This document shows, one piece after another, positions 43,305 through 53,871 of a stretch of 64,000 nt of DNA (position 1 is its first letter; the number at the start of each line of letters is the position of its first letter). The stretch is taken from the NCBI RefSeq assembly GCF_020166395.1, contig NZ_JAIQXU010000004.1, positions 124,001 through 188,000 on the forward strand, written 5' to 3'. The translations under genes were made by a program, and so were the position numbers. The stretch is from Deinococcus betulae. GTDB taxonomy: Bacteria; Deinococcota; Deinococci; Deinococcales; Deinococcaceae. The notes under the pieces are model-generated. The model was not told where the DNA came from, searched no databases, and saw nothing but the letters and a program-made list of their open reading frames with translations.

Positions 43305-44672
43305 ATGCATGACCCGTTTTCGCCCCTGCCGCTGCCCAGCCGTCAGGAGCGGCGCGCCCTGGGCCGCGCGCTGCGCGTCACCCTGCCCCGGCGAGACCAC
43401 GCCCAGTTCGAGGCTGCTGGCGACCGCACCGACCACATCCTGGCGGCCCTGCACGCTGGTGCCAACGGCTGCATGACCCACCTGCTGTCGCTGCGCTTTG
43501 GGCGCATGGTGGCCAGCCCCTTCGCTTTCTTTCGGGGAACGGCCGGCCTGATGGCCGCTGACCTGGCCGGTACGCCGGTCACGGGCGAACGGGTGCAGGC
43601 CAGCGGCGACGCCCACTGCGCCAACTTTGGTGCTTTTGCGACCGGCGAGCGCAACCTGGTTTTTGACCTCAACGACTTTGACGAGACCCTGCGCGCACCA
43701 TGGGAATGGGACGTGCGCCGCCTGGCCACCAGCCTGGTGCTGGCCGCGCGTGAAGCCGGGCACAGCGAGGCCGACGCCTGCTTTGCGGCCCGCAGCGCGG
43801 CGCGGGCCTACCGCCTGCACCTGCGCACCTATGCCAGACAGCACCACCTGGACGTGTGGTACGACCGCATTGACGCCTCCGAGGCCCTGGCTGACATGGC
43901 CGCCGACGCCCGCGCGCACGGTCAGGCCATGTTTGCCAAGGCCAGTACCCGCACCCACCTGCACACCCTGAAAAAACTGGCGGTGCAGACCCCGGCGGGC
44001 TGGCGCCTGCGCGACGATCCGCCGCTGCTGGTCCATACCGACGACGCGCTGGCCGAAACCATGCTTGACGGCGTTCGCGCCGGCTACTTGGACAGCGTGG
44101 CGCCCGACCGCCGCGCCTTGCTGTCCCGGTATCACCTGGCCGACTGGGCGCTGAAGGTGACGGGCGTGGGCAGCTGCGGGCGCCGGGTGCTGGTGCTGCT
44201 GCTGGCCGCCGACGGCGACGACGTGCTGTTCTTGCAGGTCAAGGAGGCCCGGCCCAGTGTGCTGGAGCCCTACGCTGGCCCCACTGTGGCCCGCAACCCT
44301 GCGCACCGGGTCGTGCGCGGCCAGCAGCTGATGCAGGCGGCCACCGACCCCTTCCTGGGCTGGGCGTCCGGAGAGGGCTTCTGCGGGTATGTGCGCCAGC
44401 TGCGAGACCTCAAAGGCCGCTTTGAGTTGCAGGCGGTGACCCCGCGCACCCTCGAAGAAATTGCCGAGCTGTGTGGCTGGGCGCTGGCCCGCGCGCACGC
44501 CCGCACCGGGGACGCGGTGGTCCTGGGGGCCTACCTGGGCCGCCGTGAAACCTTTGACGAGGCCACAGCGGCTTTTGGGGTCGCCTACGCCGATCAGGCC
44601 GAGCGTGACCACGCAGTGCTGGCCCGCGCCGTGAGCAGAGGCGAGATAGCCACTGAGGCCGACCCCAAGTAA
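43305..44672 (+). CDS. DUF2252 protein
   Basis: A 455-residue protein of the DUF2252 family, whose fold resembles protein and aminoglycoside kinases. Motifs: MVASPFAFFRGTAGLMAADL, ASGDAHCANFGAFA (catalytic-loop-like GDAHxxNFG), VFDLNDFDETLRAPWEWDVRRLATSLVLA (DFD metal-like Asp), and FLQVKEARPSVL near residue 310 (Lys). Function is unknown; the kinase-like GDxHxxN and DxxDFD motifs suggest phosphotransfer to a small molecule (inference). ATG 43305 follows a TAT box poorly; no ribosome binding site is visible. Confidence 0.85.
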   Translation: MHDPFSPLPLPSRQERRALGRALRVTLPRRDHAQFEAAGDRTDHILAALHAGANGCMTHLLSLRFGRMVASPFAFFRGTAGLMAADLAGTPVTGERVQASGDAHCANFGAFATGERNLVFDLNDFDETLRAPWEWDVRRLATSLVLAAREAGHSEADACFAARSAARAYRLHLRTYARQHHLDVWYDRIDASEALADMAADARAHGQAMFAKASTRTHLHTLKKLAVQTPAGWRLRDDPPLLVHTDDALAETMLDGVRAGYLDSVAPDRRALLSRYHLADWALKVTGVGSCGRRVLVLLLAADGDDVLFLQVKEARPSVLEPYAGPTVARNPAHRVVRGQQLMQAATDPFLGWASGEGFCGYVRQLRDLKGRFELQAVTPRTLEEIAELCGWALARAHARTGDAVVLGAYLGRRETFDEATAAFGVAYADQAERDHAVLARAVSRGEIATEADPK

Positions 44673-44882
44673 CTGGAAATACGCCCACCCGTCTCAAGCC
44701 ATTGGCGAGGCGGCGCTTGTCGCACTGACCTCTACTTCCACTCCTTGCCACTCTTTGTAAAAGCGGTTCAACCTTCGTGAAACTCAAGAGCCGCGCAGCA
44801 AGGCGAGTAGAACACGTACAGGTTCCGCCGGGTTCGTTGCTAAAGCTCTCCTGGTCTCCGAACGGCAAAGTCGAACGCTAGT

Positions 44883-45314
44883 TCAGCCTTCCAGGCTCTC
44901 TGCCGCGCCTCCGGTAAACCGCTTGGTCAGCCAGCGGTCAAAGCGGGCCAGGTTGTCGGCCTGACGCTCGTAGGCGCTCTGAATGGTGCGCAGGCGGGCT
45001 TGCAGCGCTTGCAGCCGCTCGTCGCTGATGGGCACGTCGGCGCGGGTCCAGTCGTGGCGGTAGGTGCCGTCTGGGCTGTGGGTGGCGCGGCGCAGGGTCA
45101 CCATGTCGCGCGCCTCTTCCAGAGTCAGGCCCAGGGCCCGCAGGTCCATCAGGTCGCGCAGCAGCCGCAGGGCGTAGGGGCCGTAGAGCGCCCGCCCGGA
45201 GGCCGTCACGCCGTCCGGGGTCAACAGGCCCAGGTCGGCGTAGTGCATGACGGTGCGCCGGGTTACGCCCGCCGCGCGGGCCAGTTCGGCGGTGGTGTGG
45301 TACGGCGTCCCCAT
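44883..45314 (-). CDS. MerR-family regulator
   Basis: A 143-residue MerR regulator. The winged helix is at the N-terminus (HTTAELARAAGVTRRTVMHYADLGLLTPDG). RLLRDLMDLRALGLTLEEARDMVTL and a long C-terminal coiled coil (RLQALQARLRTIQSAYERQADNL) follow. No Cys cluster, so metal sensing is unlikely; it resembles regulators of acyl-CoA or quinone metabolism. Its ATG overlaps the stop of the quinone oxidoreductase gene (TGATG), giving a two-gene operon. It probably binds the dyad at 46341-46365. Confidence 0.8.
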   Translation of the reverse strand: MGTPYHTTAELARAAGVTRRTVMHYADLGLLTPDGVTASGRALYGPYALRLLRDLMDLRALGLTLEEARDMVTLRRATHSPDGTYRHDWTRADVPISDERLQALQARLRTIQSAYERQADNLARFDRWLTKRFTGGAAESLEG

Positions 45315-46288
45315 CACGGCACGACCACCACCTTGCCAGTCACGCGGCGCTCCAAGAGGTCCCGCAGGGCGCGCGGGGCATCGTCTAGTGCGTAGCGCGC
45401 GCTGACCAGGGGCCGCACCTGGCCTGCTTCTATCCAGGCCATCAGCTGCGCCAGATGCTCTGCATTGCCCCTGGGGTCGCGCCGCGTGTATTCCCCCCAG
45501 AACACGCCGACCAGGCTGGCCCCTTTCAGCAGCGGCAGGTTAAGCGGCAGGCGCGGAATCTCGCCGCCCGCAAACCCCACGACCAGATACCGCCCGTTCC
45601 AGCCCAGCGCCCGGAAGGCGCTCTCAGCCCAGTGGCCACCAACAGGGTCCAGAACCACGTCCACGCCCGCCTTGCCCGTCAGGGTCTTCAGGGCCTCCTT
45701 GAGGTCGCCCTGCTCGTAATTCACCGTTTCGTCGGCGCCGTGGGCGCGGGCGACGGCCAGCTTGTCTTCCGTGCTGGCTGCGGCAATGACCCGCGCGCCC
45801 AGCGCTTTGCCAATCATCACGGCGGCCAGCCCCACCCCACCCGCCGCGCCCAGAACCAGCAGCGTCTGCCCGGCTGTCAGGTGGCCCCGGTCGGTCAGCG
45901 CGTGCATGGCGGTGCCGTAGGCCAGGGGCAGGGTCGCGCCGACCTCAAAACTCAGGGCGCTGGGCAGTGCAAATGCGGCCCCAGCTGGGGCTTTCAGGTG
46001 CGTGGCAAAGGCGCCGGTGCCGGTAAAGGCTGCTGCGCGCTGGCCCACGCGCAGGTGCTTGACCCCCTCGCCGACGGCGGTCACCACGCCCGCTGCCTCA
46101 GCACCTGGGGTGAACGGCAGCGGCGGGCGCACCTGATATTGCCCGGTCACCATCAAGGCGTCGGGATAGTTCACGCCGGCGGCGCGCACCTCCAGCACCA
46201 CCTCTCCGGGGCCGGGAACTGGCGTGGGGAGGTCTTGGACCGTCAGGGTTTCGGGCTGGTCAAAGGCGGTGCAGGTCAGGGCGCGCAT
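45314..46288 (-). CDS. Zinc-free quinone oxidoreductase-type MDR enzyme
   Basis: A 324-residue NADPH-dependent medium-chain dehydrogenase/reductase of the quinone oxidoreductase group. It begins MRALTCTAFDQPETL, then AAGVNYPDALMVTGQYQVRPPLPFTPGAEAAGVV. The coenzyme loop is VLGAAGGVGLAAV near 145 and the NADP region is AASTEDKLAVARAHGADETVNY. The zinc-binding Cys residues of alcohol dehydrogenases are absent. GGAGG lies 7 bases before the ATG. Possible substrates are quinones, enones or crotonyl-CoA-like compounds. Co-transcribed with the MerR gene and divergent from an acyl-CoA dehydrogenase. Confidence 0.85.
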   Translation of the reverse strand: MRALTCTAFDQPETLTVQDLPTPVPGPGEVVLEVRAAGVNYPDALMVTGQYQVRPPLPFTPGAEAAGVVTAVGEGVKHLRVGQRAAAFTGTGAFATHLKAPAGAAFALPSALSFEVGATLPLAYGTAMHALTDRGHLTAGQTLLVLGAAGGVGLAAVMIGKALGARVIAAASTEDKLAVARAHGADETVNYEQGDLKEALKTLTGKAGVDVVLDPVGGHWAESAFRALGWNGRYLVVGFAGGEIPRLPLNLPLLKGASLVGVFWGEYTRRDPRGNAEHLAQLMAWIEAGQVRPLVSARYALDDAPRALRDLLERRVTGKVVVVP

Positions 46289-46335
46289 GGGGAAACCTCC
46301 AAAGGGACGGGCGAAAGAGGCAGAATAGAGGCATC

Positions 46336-46365
46336 TTAACGTGAACGTCCAGAATAGACGTAAAC
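46336..46365. promoter_or_regulatory. Dyad operator between qor/merR and acyl-CoA dehydrogenase
   Basis: GTGAACGTC (46341-46349), 7 bases, GACGTAAAC (46357-46365): 7 of 9 paired positions match. Three (A/G)ACGT elements occur in total (46338, 46344, 46357), resembling the LiuR-type MerR motif (TTTACGTNAACGTAAA) of branched-chain acyl-CoA degradation. A -10-like TATTCT on the minus strand lies inside it. Confidence 0.5.
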
Positions 46366-46404
46366 GGACACCCTGGCCCCTCCCCTTTTCCTGCAGGAGA
46401 CCCC

Positions 46405-48201
<1,797 letters not shown>

Positions 48202-48625
48202 CGGAGGTGCTCAAAGCTGAGAGGGTTCATGGGTGTGGCCCTGCATGACCGGGCTGCCAAGGTGCGCTGCGATAGGTCTACTTCGTCTTCACAGCAGTAT
48301 GGCGTTGCAGCAACGGCGGGAAAGTATCACCTGCTCCCCGAAAGACGCTCTTTCCGGTCAGAGCTTGACTTTCTTGCACCGCCTTCCGCTCAAAGCAGAG
48401 CTAGAGCCGTGCTCAACTCCTCGCTTTTGCACACTTCATCTGCAGGCAAGAACAGCCTGTCTTAAGTTCACTTAACCGACTGGTGTCAACCACTGCTCGC
48501 ACCTTCGCCAGCGCGGCTGAGTTAGGCTCAAGCTCCACGTCAGTTCAAGTTTTGTCACCGGTTTCATAACCGGCGGCGGGCTCTGTTGACGTGCCGGCAC
48601 GCCCCGCGTGTGCCCCGGAGGTGAC
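48202..48625. other. Intergenic region without recognised gene
   Basis: About 420 bases. Two overlapping 80-codon frames near 48230-48470 have no ribosome binding site, domain or codon bias and are not called. A small dyad, GTGCCGGCAC (48591-48600), lies 26 bases before the next start codon. Confidence 0.45.
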
Positions 48626-49627
48626 ATGACGAAAACCCTGCGTTTCTCTGCTCTCTTTGCCGTCCTGCTGCTCGGTGCGTGCAGCGCCCCGACCTCGCCG
48701 GAGGTGGCGGCCAGCCCAGCTTCGGGTATGCTCTCCGCGCAGTCGGTTCTCACCTGGCAGGTGCTGCGTCAAGGCGACAGTGGCCGCGACGTGGTCACCC
48801 TGCAATACCTGCTGCGTCACCGGGGCCAGACGGTGACGGTCGACGGCGCGTTTGGCGCCGGGACCAACACCGCCGTGCGGAATTTTCAGAGCGCCAACGG
48901 CCTGACCGTGGACGGCATCGTGGGTGGGAACACCTGGGAAAAACTGATTGCCACCGTGCGTCAGGGAGACAACAACAACGCCGTGCGGGCCGTGCAGGAC
49001 CAGCTCCGCAGTGGGTACAGCTACAGCAGCGTGACGGTCGACGGCGCGTTCGGCCCTGGCACCGACACGGCTGTGCGCGATTTCCAGACCAAGCGCGGCC
49101 TGGGCGCCGACGGTGTCGTGGGCCTGAACACCTGGCACGCGTTGGTGACCGGCAGCAGCACCGGCGGCACTGGCACGACGGCCAGCCTCGCCAGTCAGAT
49201 TCTGAATAACAGCCGGATCACGCTGGGGACCAGCAGTTCAACCTCGGGTGGCAATCCACGCCAGAACATTGCGGACACCGCCGCTGGGCGCCTGGCCAAA
49301 CGCGGCTGCGCCGGCAACGCCAACTGCGGGCTGACGGTGGCGCTGAAACGCTCCATGTTGCAGGCTATGGCCAACATGGGCGCTGGCAACTCCATGTACA
49401 TCACCTCTATTGCCGGGGGCGTGCATTCTACTTATTCCGACCATTACGCGGGTCTCGCTTTTGACATCGGTACTTGGAACGGCGTGAGCCTGGCGAGCCC
49501 CAACAGCGCCCACACGGCGGCCCGCAACGCCTGTCTCGCGGCGGGCAGCGACCCCAGCCAGACCTTCAATGCGTACTACGACCCGCCCGGCGGCCACAGC
49601 AACCACGTTCACTGCGCCTGGAACTGA
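48626..49627 (+). CDS. Lipoprotein with two peptidoglycan-binding domains and peptidase-like domain
   Basis: A 333-residue lipoprotein. The signal peptide ends LLLGAC (Cys about 19). Two PG_binding_1 domains follow at about 45-110 and 115-175, each with the VDGAFGxGTxTAVRxFQ...LxxDGxVGxNTW pattern. The C-terminal domain (about 200-333) has SIAGGVHSTYSDHYAGLAFDIGTW and ends GGHSNHVHCAWN, a His-Asp-His arrangement like zinc D-Ala-D-Ala carboxypeptidases or endopeptidases (M15 type). It probably cleaves cell-wall peptides outside the cytoplasmic membrane. The ribosome binding site GGAGGTGAC is excellent. Paired with the amidase gene 3 bases downstream. Confidence 0.82.
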   Translation: MTKTLRFSALFAVLLLGACSAPTSPEVAASPASGMLSAQSVLTWQVLRQGDSGRDVVTLQYLLRHRGQTVTVDGAFGAGTNTAVRNFQSANGLTVDGIVGGNTWEKLIATVRQGDNNNAVRAVQDQLRSGYSYSSVTVDGAFGPGTDTAVRDFQTKRGLGADGVVGLNTWHALVTGSSTGGTGTTASLASQILNNSRITLGTSSSTSGGNPRQNIADTAAGRLAKRGCAGNANCGLTVALKRSMLQAMANMGAGNSMYITSIAGGVHSTYSDHYAGLAFDIGTWNGVSLASPNSAHTAARNACLAAGSDPSQTFNAYYDPPGGHSNHVHCAWN

Positions 49628-49630
49628 GCT

Positions 49631-50728
49631 GTGAGTCAGACTCCTCTCAATGCTCTCAACCGGCGCGATGTGCTGCGCCTCGGTGCCCTGCTGGGTGGCA
49701 GCGCCTTTCTGGCGAGTTGCGGCCTGAATGTCCCCTCTGCCAATCTGCCCGCTTCGCCGCTCAACGCGCTGGCCGTGACGCAGCCGTCCGTGGCCGGGAC
49801 AGTGGCCTGGTCGGCGCAGGCGCCCAAATCGCCGGTGGTGCTGCTCAGTGCCCGGCCCACCCGCATCCTGATTCACCACACGGCCAGTGCCAACACGGCT
49901 GACCTCTCGCGCGCCCAGGCCTACAGCCTGGCGCGCAGCATTCAGCAAAGTCACTTTTCGCGGGGCTGGATTGACTCGGGCCAGCAGTTCACCATCAGCC
50001 GGGGCGGGTATGTCGTCGAAGGCCGTCACCGCAGCCTGGAGGCGGCACAGGGCGGCCAGCAGCATGTTCAGGGGGCCCATTGCGACGGCTTCAATGACGT
50101 GTCAGTGGGCATCGAGAACGAGGGTACATACATGACCGTCTCGCCTCCGGGTGGGCAGTACAGCGCCCTGGTGGGCTTGTGTGCGTGGCTGTGTCAGCAG
50201 TACGGGATTCCGGCAAGCGAACTCTACGGCCACCGGGATTTCAACAACACGGACTGCCCAGGCGACGTGCTGTATGCCAAATTGCCGCAGCTGCGGGCTG
50301 ATGTGGCGGCCCGGCTGGGGGTGAGTCTGCGCCTCTGGCCCACCACCCGCGCCCCCATGACGGGCGAGCGCGTTCGGAGTGCCCAGCGTCTGCTGCTGGC
50401 TGCTGGCCAGACCCTGACGGCGGACGGCACCTACGGCAATGGCACGGCCAGCGCCGTGCGTGCCTTTCAAAGCGGTGTGGGGCTTACCCCCGACGGCGTG
50501 ATTGGCTCGGTGACCTGGGAGCGCCTGATTCGGACGGTGCGTCGCGGCGACAGTGGGCCAGCGGTGCAGGCCGCGCAAGGGCAACTGGCCGCGCGAGGCT
50601 ACAGCGTGACGGTGGACGGCATCTTTGGCTCCGGCACCGAGAACGCGGTGAAATCATTTCAAGCCAGCCGTAGTCTGACCGCCGATGGCGTGGTGGGGCC
50701 GAATACCTGGTTTGCTCTACAGAGCTGA
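49631..50728 (+). CDS. N-acetylmuramoyl-L-alanine amidase with peptidoglycan-binding domains
   Basis: A 365-residue exported enzyme. Start GTG 49631 lies three bases after the previous stop. The N-terminus (LNRRDVLRLGALLGGSAFLASC) combines a Tat motif with a lipobox, so it is probably a Tat-exported lipoprotein. Residues about 75-215 form an amidase_2/PGRP domain with zinc ligands in RILIHHTA, GAHCDGFNDVSVGIENEG and YGHRDFNNTDCPGD. Two PG_binding_1 domains (about 230-295 and 300-365) follow, homologous to those of the neighbour but C-terminal here. It would cleave the bond between muramic acid and L-Ala in cell-wall turnover. Confidence 0.88.
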   Translation: MSQTPLNALNRRDVLRLGALLGGSAFLASCGLNVPSANLPASPLNALAVTQPSVAGTVAWSAQAPKSPVVLLSARPTRILIHHTASANTADLSRAQAYSLARSIQQSHFSRGWIDSGQQFTISRGGYVVEGRHRSLEAAQGGQQHVQGAHCDGFNDVSVGIENEGTYMTVSPPGGQYSALVGLCAWLCQQYGIPASELYGHRDFNNTDCPGDVLYAKLPQLRADVAARLGVSLRLWPTTRAPMTGERVRSAQRLLLAAGQTLTADGTYGNGTASAVRAFQSGVGLTPDGVIGSVTWERLIRTVRRGDSGPAVQAAQGQLAARGYSVTVDGIFGSGTENAVKSFQASRSLTADGVVGPNTWFALQS

Positions 50729-50781
50729 AGGAATGTTCCTTGACGTTGTGCTGAGCTACACGCAATAGCTCGACGCCATTA

Positions 50782-50807
50782 GCCCCAGCACCACTGTGTG
50801 CTGGGGC
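50782..50807. terminator. Hairpin terminator after the amidase gene
   Basis: GCCCCAGCAC and GTGCTGGGGC form a perfect 10-bp stem with a 6-base loop, 54 bases after the stop. The following T tract is weak (GCTCTTGGCTCT). Confidence 0.6.
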
Positions 50808-50905
50808 GCTCTTGGCTCTCCCTCTACGTCCTCCACCCCGTACCAGCCCCAAATGCTGCCCGGCGCACGGCGGGGCCCTCGCCACCCAGGTACGATGCCG
50901 CTGCA

Positions 50906-52300
50906 ATGGCTCCTACCCTGCGCCTGGACCGGGGCACCCTCATCATGACCGAGGTGCCGGCCTGTGTCCGCGCCCACTTCCTGTGGGACGCGCGCAGTCA
51001 GTCGTGGCGCGCGCCAGGCCGGACCTACCGGGCCATTGTTGAGGCGCTGCGGGCCAGCGACACGCCATTCCGGGACAGCGCCTCGGCCTTCGAGAAATTG
51101 GAGTTGTCGTTTGCCCGCGACGTAACCCCTTACCCGCACCAGACGCGTGCCTTGACTGCCTGGAAACGGGCCGGGCGCCGGGGCGTGGTGGTGCTCCCTA
51201 CTGGCGCTGGCAAGACGCTGGTGGCCCAACTGGCGCTGCGCGACACCCCCCGCAGCGCCCTGATTTGTGTGCCCACCCTGGACCTCCTGCACCAGTGGTA
51301 TGCGGGGCTGGTGGCGGCTTTTCCCGACCTGGCAGTAGGCCTCTTGGGCGGCGGCAGCCACGACGAGACGCCGCTGCTGGTCAGCACATACGATTCGGCG
51401 GCCATTCACGCCGAGACACTGGCGGGGCGCTACGCCCTTCAGATTTTTGATGAGGCGCATCACCTTCCCAGCGACTTTACGCGGGTGATTGCCGAGATGG
51501 GCGTGGCGCCCTACCGTCTGGGCCTGACCGCCACCCCCAAGCGCAGCGACGGCCGTGAGCGCGACCTGGACAGCCTGATTGGCCCCGTGGTGTACCAGGC
51601 GGCCCCCGAAGACCTGGCCGGCGAGACCCTGGCGCCTTACCGCGAGGTGCTGATCCGGGTGACCCTCAGCCCCTTCGAGCAGCGGCGCTATGACGACCTG
51701 GTAGCCCAGCGCAACGAGTTCCTGCGCCTCAGTGGCATTCGGCTGGGGTCGCTGGAAGGCTGGAAGCAGTTCGTGATGGCCAGCGGCAGCCCCCACGGCC
51801 GCCGCGCCATGCTGGCCCACCGTGAGGCCCGCTCGCTGGCCTACGGCACCGACGGCAAACTGCGGGTGCTAGAGGAAGTCCTGGCCAACCATCCCCAGGC
51901 CCGCACCCTGATCTTCACGGATGACAACGCCACGGTGTACCGCATCAGCCGCGAATTTTTGATTCCCGCCATTACCCACCAGACGCCTGTGAAAGAGCGT
52001 CATACGCTGCTGGAAAAGTTCCGGTCAGGCGACTACCGCATTCTCGTGACCAGCCGGGTCCTGAATGAGGGGGTGGACGTGCCCGAGGCCAGCGTGGCCG
52101 TCGTGCTGTCAGGCACCGCCACCGAGCGCGAGCATATTCAGCGGCTGGGGCGTATCCTGCGCCGCGCTGAAGGCAAGCAGGCCGTGCTCTATGAGGTCAT
52201 TACCCAGGGCACCAGCGAGGAACGGGTCAGCCAGCAGCGGCGCGGGCAGTGGTCGCCGCCTGCCCTGGAGGACTTTGGGGTCCTGAATGCTTCCGACTGA
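50906..52300 (+). CDS. XPB-like superfamily 2 DNA helicase
   Basis: A 464-residue ATP-dependent helicase like archaeal XPB/Rad25. The N-terminal part (about 1-75) is the damage-recognition-like region (SRSQSWRAPGRTYRAIVEAL). Helicase motifs follow: YPHQTRALTAW (Q-like), VVLPTGAGKTLVAQLAL (I), LQIFDEAHHLPS (II, DEAH), GLTATPKRSDGRE (III; the RED-like element of XPB), RTLIFTDDNATVYRI (IV), TSRVLNEGVDVPEASVAVVL (V) and QRLGRILRRAEGK (VI). I start at ATG 50906, with TACGAT 9 bases upstream. The longer frame to 50798 runs through the terminator. It overlaps the Bax1-type nuclease gene by 14 bases. In archaea the pair acts in nucleotide-excision-type repair. Confidence 0.88.
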   Translation: MAPTLRLDRGTLIMTEVPACVRAHFLWDARSQSWRAPGRTYRAIVEALRASDTPFRDSASAFEKLELSFARDVTPYPHQTRALTAWKRAGRRGVVVLPTGAGKTLVAQLALRDTPRSALICVPTLDLLHQWYAGLVAAFPDLAVGLLGGGSHDETPLLVSTYDSAAIHAETLAGRYALQIFDEAHHLPSDFTRVIAEMGVAPYRLGLTATPKRSDGRERDLDSLIGPVVYQAAPEDLAGETLAPYREVLIRVTLSPFEQRRYDDLVAQRNEFLRLSGIRLGSLEGWKQFVMASGSPHGRRAMLAHREARSLAYGTDGKLRVLEEVLANHPQARTLIFTDDNATVYRISREFLIPAITHQTPVKERHTLLEKFRSGDYRILVTSRVLNEGVDVPEASVAVVLSGTATEREHIQRLGRILRRAEGKQAVLYEVITQGTSEERVSQQRRGQWSPPALEDFGVLNASD

Positions 52301-53534
52301 GCTGCTACTATTCCGGGTCAAGGCGGGCCTGGTCGAACCCCGGCGCCTGAAACCCACCCCGCAGAACCTTACCCTGGCCGAAACCCTGATTGCCGCCTTT
52401 GAAGCCCATATGGGCAAGCGCCGCTGTGACCTGGACGAGGAACTGCGCGCCCTGGAAGCCGGACGGCAGGATTTCAAGGTGGTGCGCGGCCTGGCCCACC
52501 TCCTGAGCAACCTGGGCACCTTTGAGGCCAGTGGGCCGCTGGAGCCGGGCACCGTGCGCTCACGTGTATTCGAGCTGGCGCAGGCCGGCGTCCCCAGCCG
52601 CCGGCATACGGCGCAGGTGCTGGAGCAGGCAGCCCGCTCCCTGACCGCCCAGGCCACTGGCAGCGAGCGTCCCCTGAACGCCGACGAGCTGCTGGGCGCT
52701 CTCTACGCTGACCTGCCGGACCAGCAGACGCTGGTGGCGTTTGAGCCGCCTGCGCCCCTGGAACTTATTCACCGCTACGACCTGGCCCAGGCGCAGGGCA
52801 CCCTCTACCGCGCCTATGAGCTGGTGATCACCGCCCGGCGCAACGAACCGGCGCGCTACAAGCAGCTGCTGAAGTACCTGAAGTTCTTTGGCCTGATGGC
52901 CACCGTCGAGGGGGACGCCAATCTGGGCTTTACCCTGACGCTGGACGGGCCTGCCAGCCTGTTCGGCGGCACCACGCGCTACGGCCTGGGCATGGCCAAG
53001 TTTTTGCCCGCGCTGCTGCATGTGACGAAATGGGACCTGAGCGCGAGCCTCAAGCCACGGCGCGACCTGGCCTGGGTGGACCCTGCCGACACCGAATGGT
53101 CGTTTCAGCTGACCAGCGAGGACGGCTATGTCAGCCATTACGCCCCGCCCCAGGAACACGACAGCGCCCTGGAATCGGGCTTTGCCGAGCGCTTTGCCAA
53201 ACTGGAGACGCCCTGGCAGCTTGAACGTGAGGTGGACCTGGTGCCAGTGCCGGGCGGCGTGATTCTGCCGGATTTCCGGCTGGTTAACGGCGACCGGTCC
53301 GTGCTGGTGGAAATCGTGGGCTACTGGCGCCCCGAGTACCTGCGCAAGAAATTCGAGTTGCTGCGCAAGGCCGGACGCACGGACGTGATTGTGTGTGTGT
53401 CTGAACGCCTGAACCTGGAGCGTGCGGGCGTCAACCCCGCCGATTTTGGCGAGCGTCTGGTGTGGTTTAAGGGCGTGCTGAACCCCAAGGAGGTGCTGGC
53501 CCTGGCCGAGCGCCACGCGGTGACCGGGGCCTAG
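52287..53534 (+). CDS. Bax1-type nuclease (DUF790), XPB partner
   Basis: A 415-residue protein of the DUF790/Bax1 family. Archaeal Bax1 binds XPB and cuts 3' of a DNA bubble. The N-terminal region begins LPTELLLFRVKAGLVEPRRLKP. The middle has ARYKQLLKYLKFFGLMA and LFGGTTRYGLGMAKFLPALL. The C-terminal nuclease domain of PD-(D/E)xK type shows ILPDFRLVNGDRSVLVEIVGYWRPEYLRKKFELLRKAG (Asp, Glu and Lys ligands). The ATG lies inside the end of the helicase gene, so the two are coupled. The product probably works on DNA with the helicase after radiation or crosslink damage (inference from archaeal work). Confidence 0.88.
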   Translation: MLPTELLLFRVKAGLVEPRRLKPTPQNLTLAETLIAAFEAHMGKRRCDLDEELRALEAGRQDFKVVRGLAHLLSNLGTFEASGPLEPGTVRSRVFELAQAGVPSRRHTAQVLEQAARSLTAQATGSERPLNADELLGALYADLPDQQTLVAFEPPAPLELIHRYDLAQAQGTLYRAYELVITARRNEPARYKQLLKYLKFFGLMATVEGDANLGFTLTLDGPASLFGGTTRYGLGMAKFLPALLHVTKWDLSASLKPRRDLAWVDPADTEWSFQLTSEDGYVSHYAPPQEHDSALESGFAERFAKLETPWQLEREVDLVPVPGGVILPDFRLVNGDRSVLVEIVGYWRPEYLRKKFELLRKAGRTDVIVCVSERLNLERAGVNPADFGERLVWFKGVLNPKEVLALAERHAVTGA

Positions 53535-53609
53535 TCTGTGTGGTCTTGTGCAGCTGGGTAGCAGGGCGGTCAGAGTACAGAAAAGCGGCCTCTCCGTCTA
53601 CAAAAAGCT

Positions 53610-53631
53610 GGGCGCCCGGTGAGGGGCGCCC
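53610..53631. terminator. Bidirectional terminator
   Basis: Two copies of the self-complementary GGGCGCCC (53610-53617 and 53624-53631) form a strong hairpin with a 6-base loop. On the minus strand it is followed by CAGCTTTTTG, giving a good T run for transcripts from the right. It also follows bax1 on the plus strand. Confidence 0.7.
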
Positions 53632-53652
53632 TTATCGTCGTGTGGTGGAGAT

Positions 53653-53751
53653 TCACTGCTGCGCGCGGTCCGGAGTGGTGCGGCCCGGAAACAGCACCGG
53701 CAGAGAAATCAGCGGAAGGGCGATGGCGGCCAACGCGAACAGAATTTCCAT
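53653..53751 (-). CDS. Predicted 32-residue membrane peptide
   Basis: A short frame, too short for the usual length cut-off, encoding MEILFALAAIALPLISLPVL followed by a polar tail (FPGRTTPDRAQQ). The first 21 residues form one clean hydrophobic helix and the rest is charged, as in real small membrane proteins. A strong hairpin with a T run (53610-53631) lies just downstream on the same strand. No clear ribosome binding site or TANNNT box precedes the ATG, so expression depends on read-through from the glycosidase gene, which ends 120 bases upstream, or on an unseen promoter. Confidence 0.4.
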   Translation of the reverse strand: MEILFALAAIALPLISLPVLFPGRTTPDRAQQ

Positions 53752-53871
53752 AAGGTCAGTGTGCCTGCCGGCCGCGCCGCCCAGATGACCTGACCTTCAG
53801 TCAGCGTAGAGCCGGGCTTGAGCCGGGGTAAAGCTGGCCTTCAAGGTGTCGTCAGGTCAGAGGCGCGTGCT

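Noticed and set aside
43242..44612. 456-codon minus-strand open frame opposite the DUF2252 gene
   Set aside because: Shadow frame; the plus-strand product carries the DUF2252 motifs.
48229..48475. Two overlapping 78-80 codon frames
   Set aside because: Mutually overlapping, no ribosome binding site and no recognisable product.
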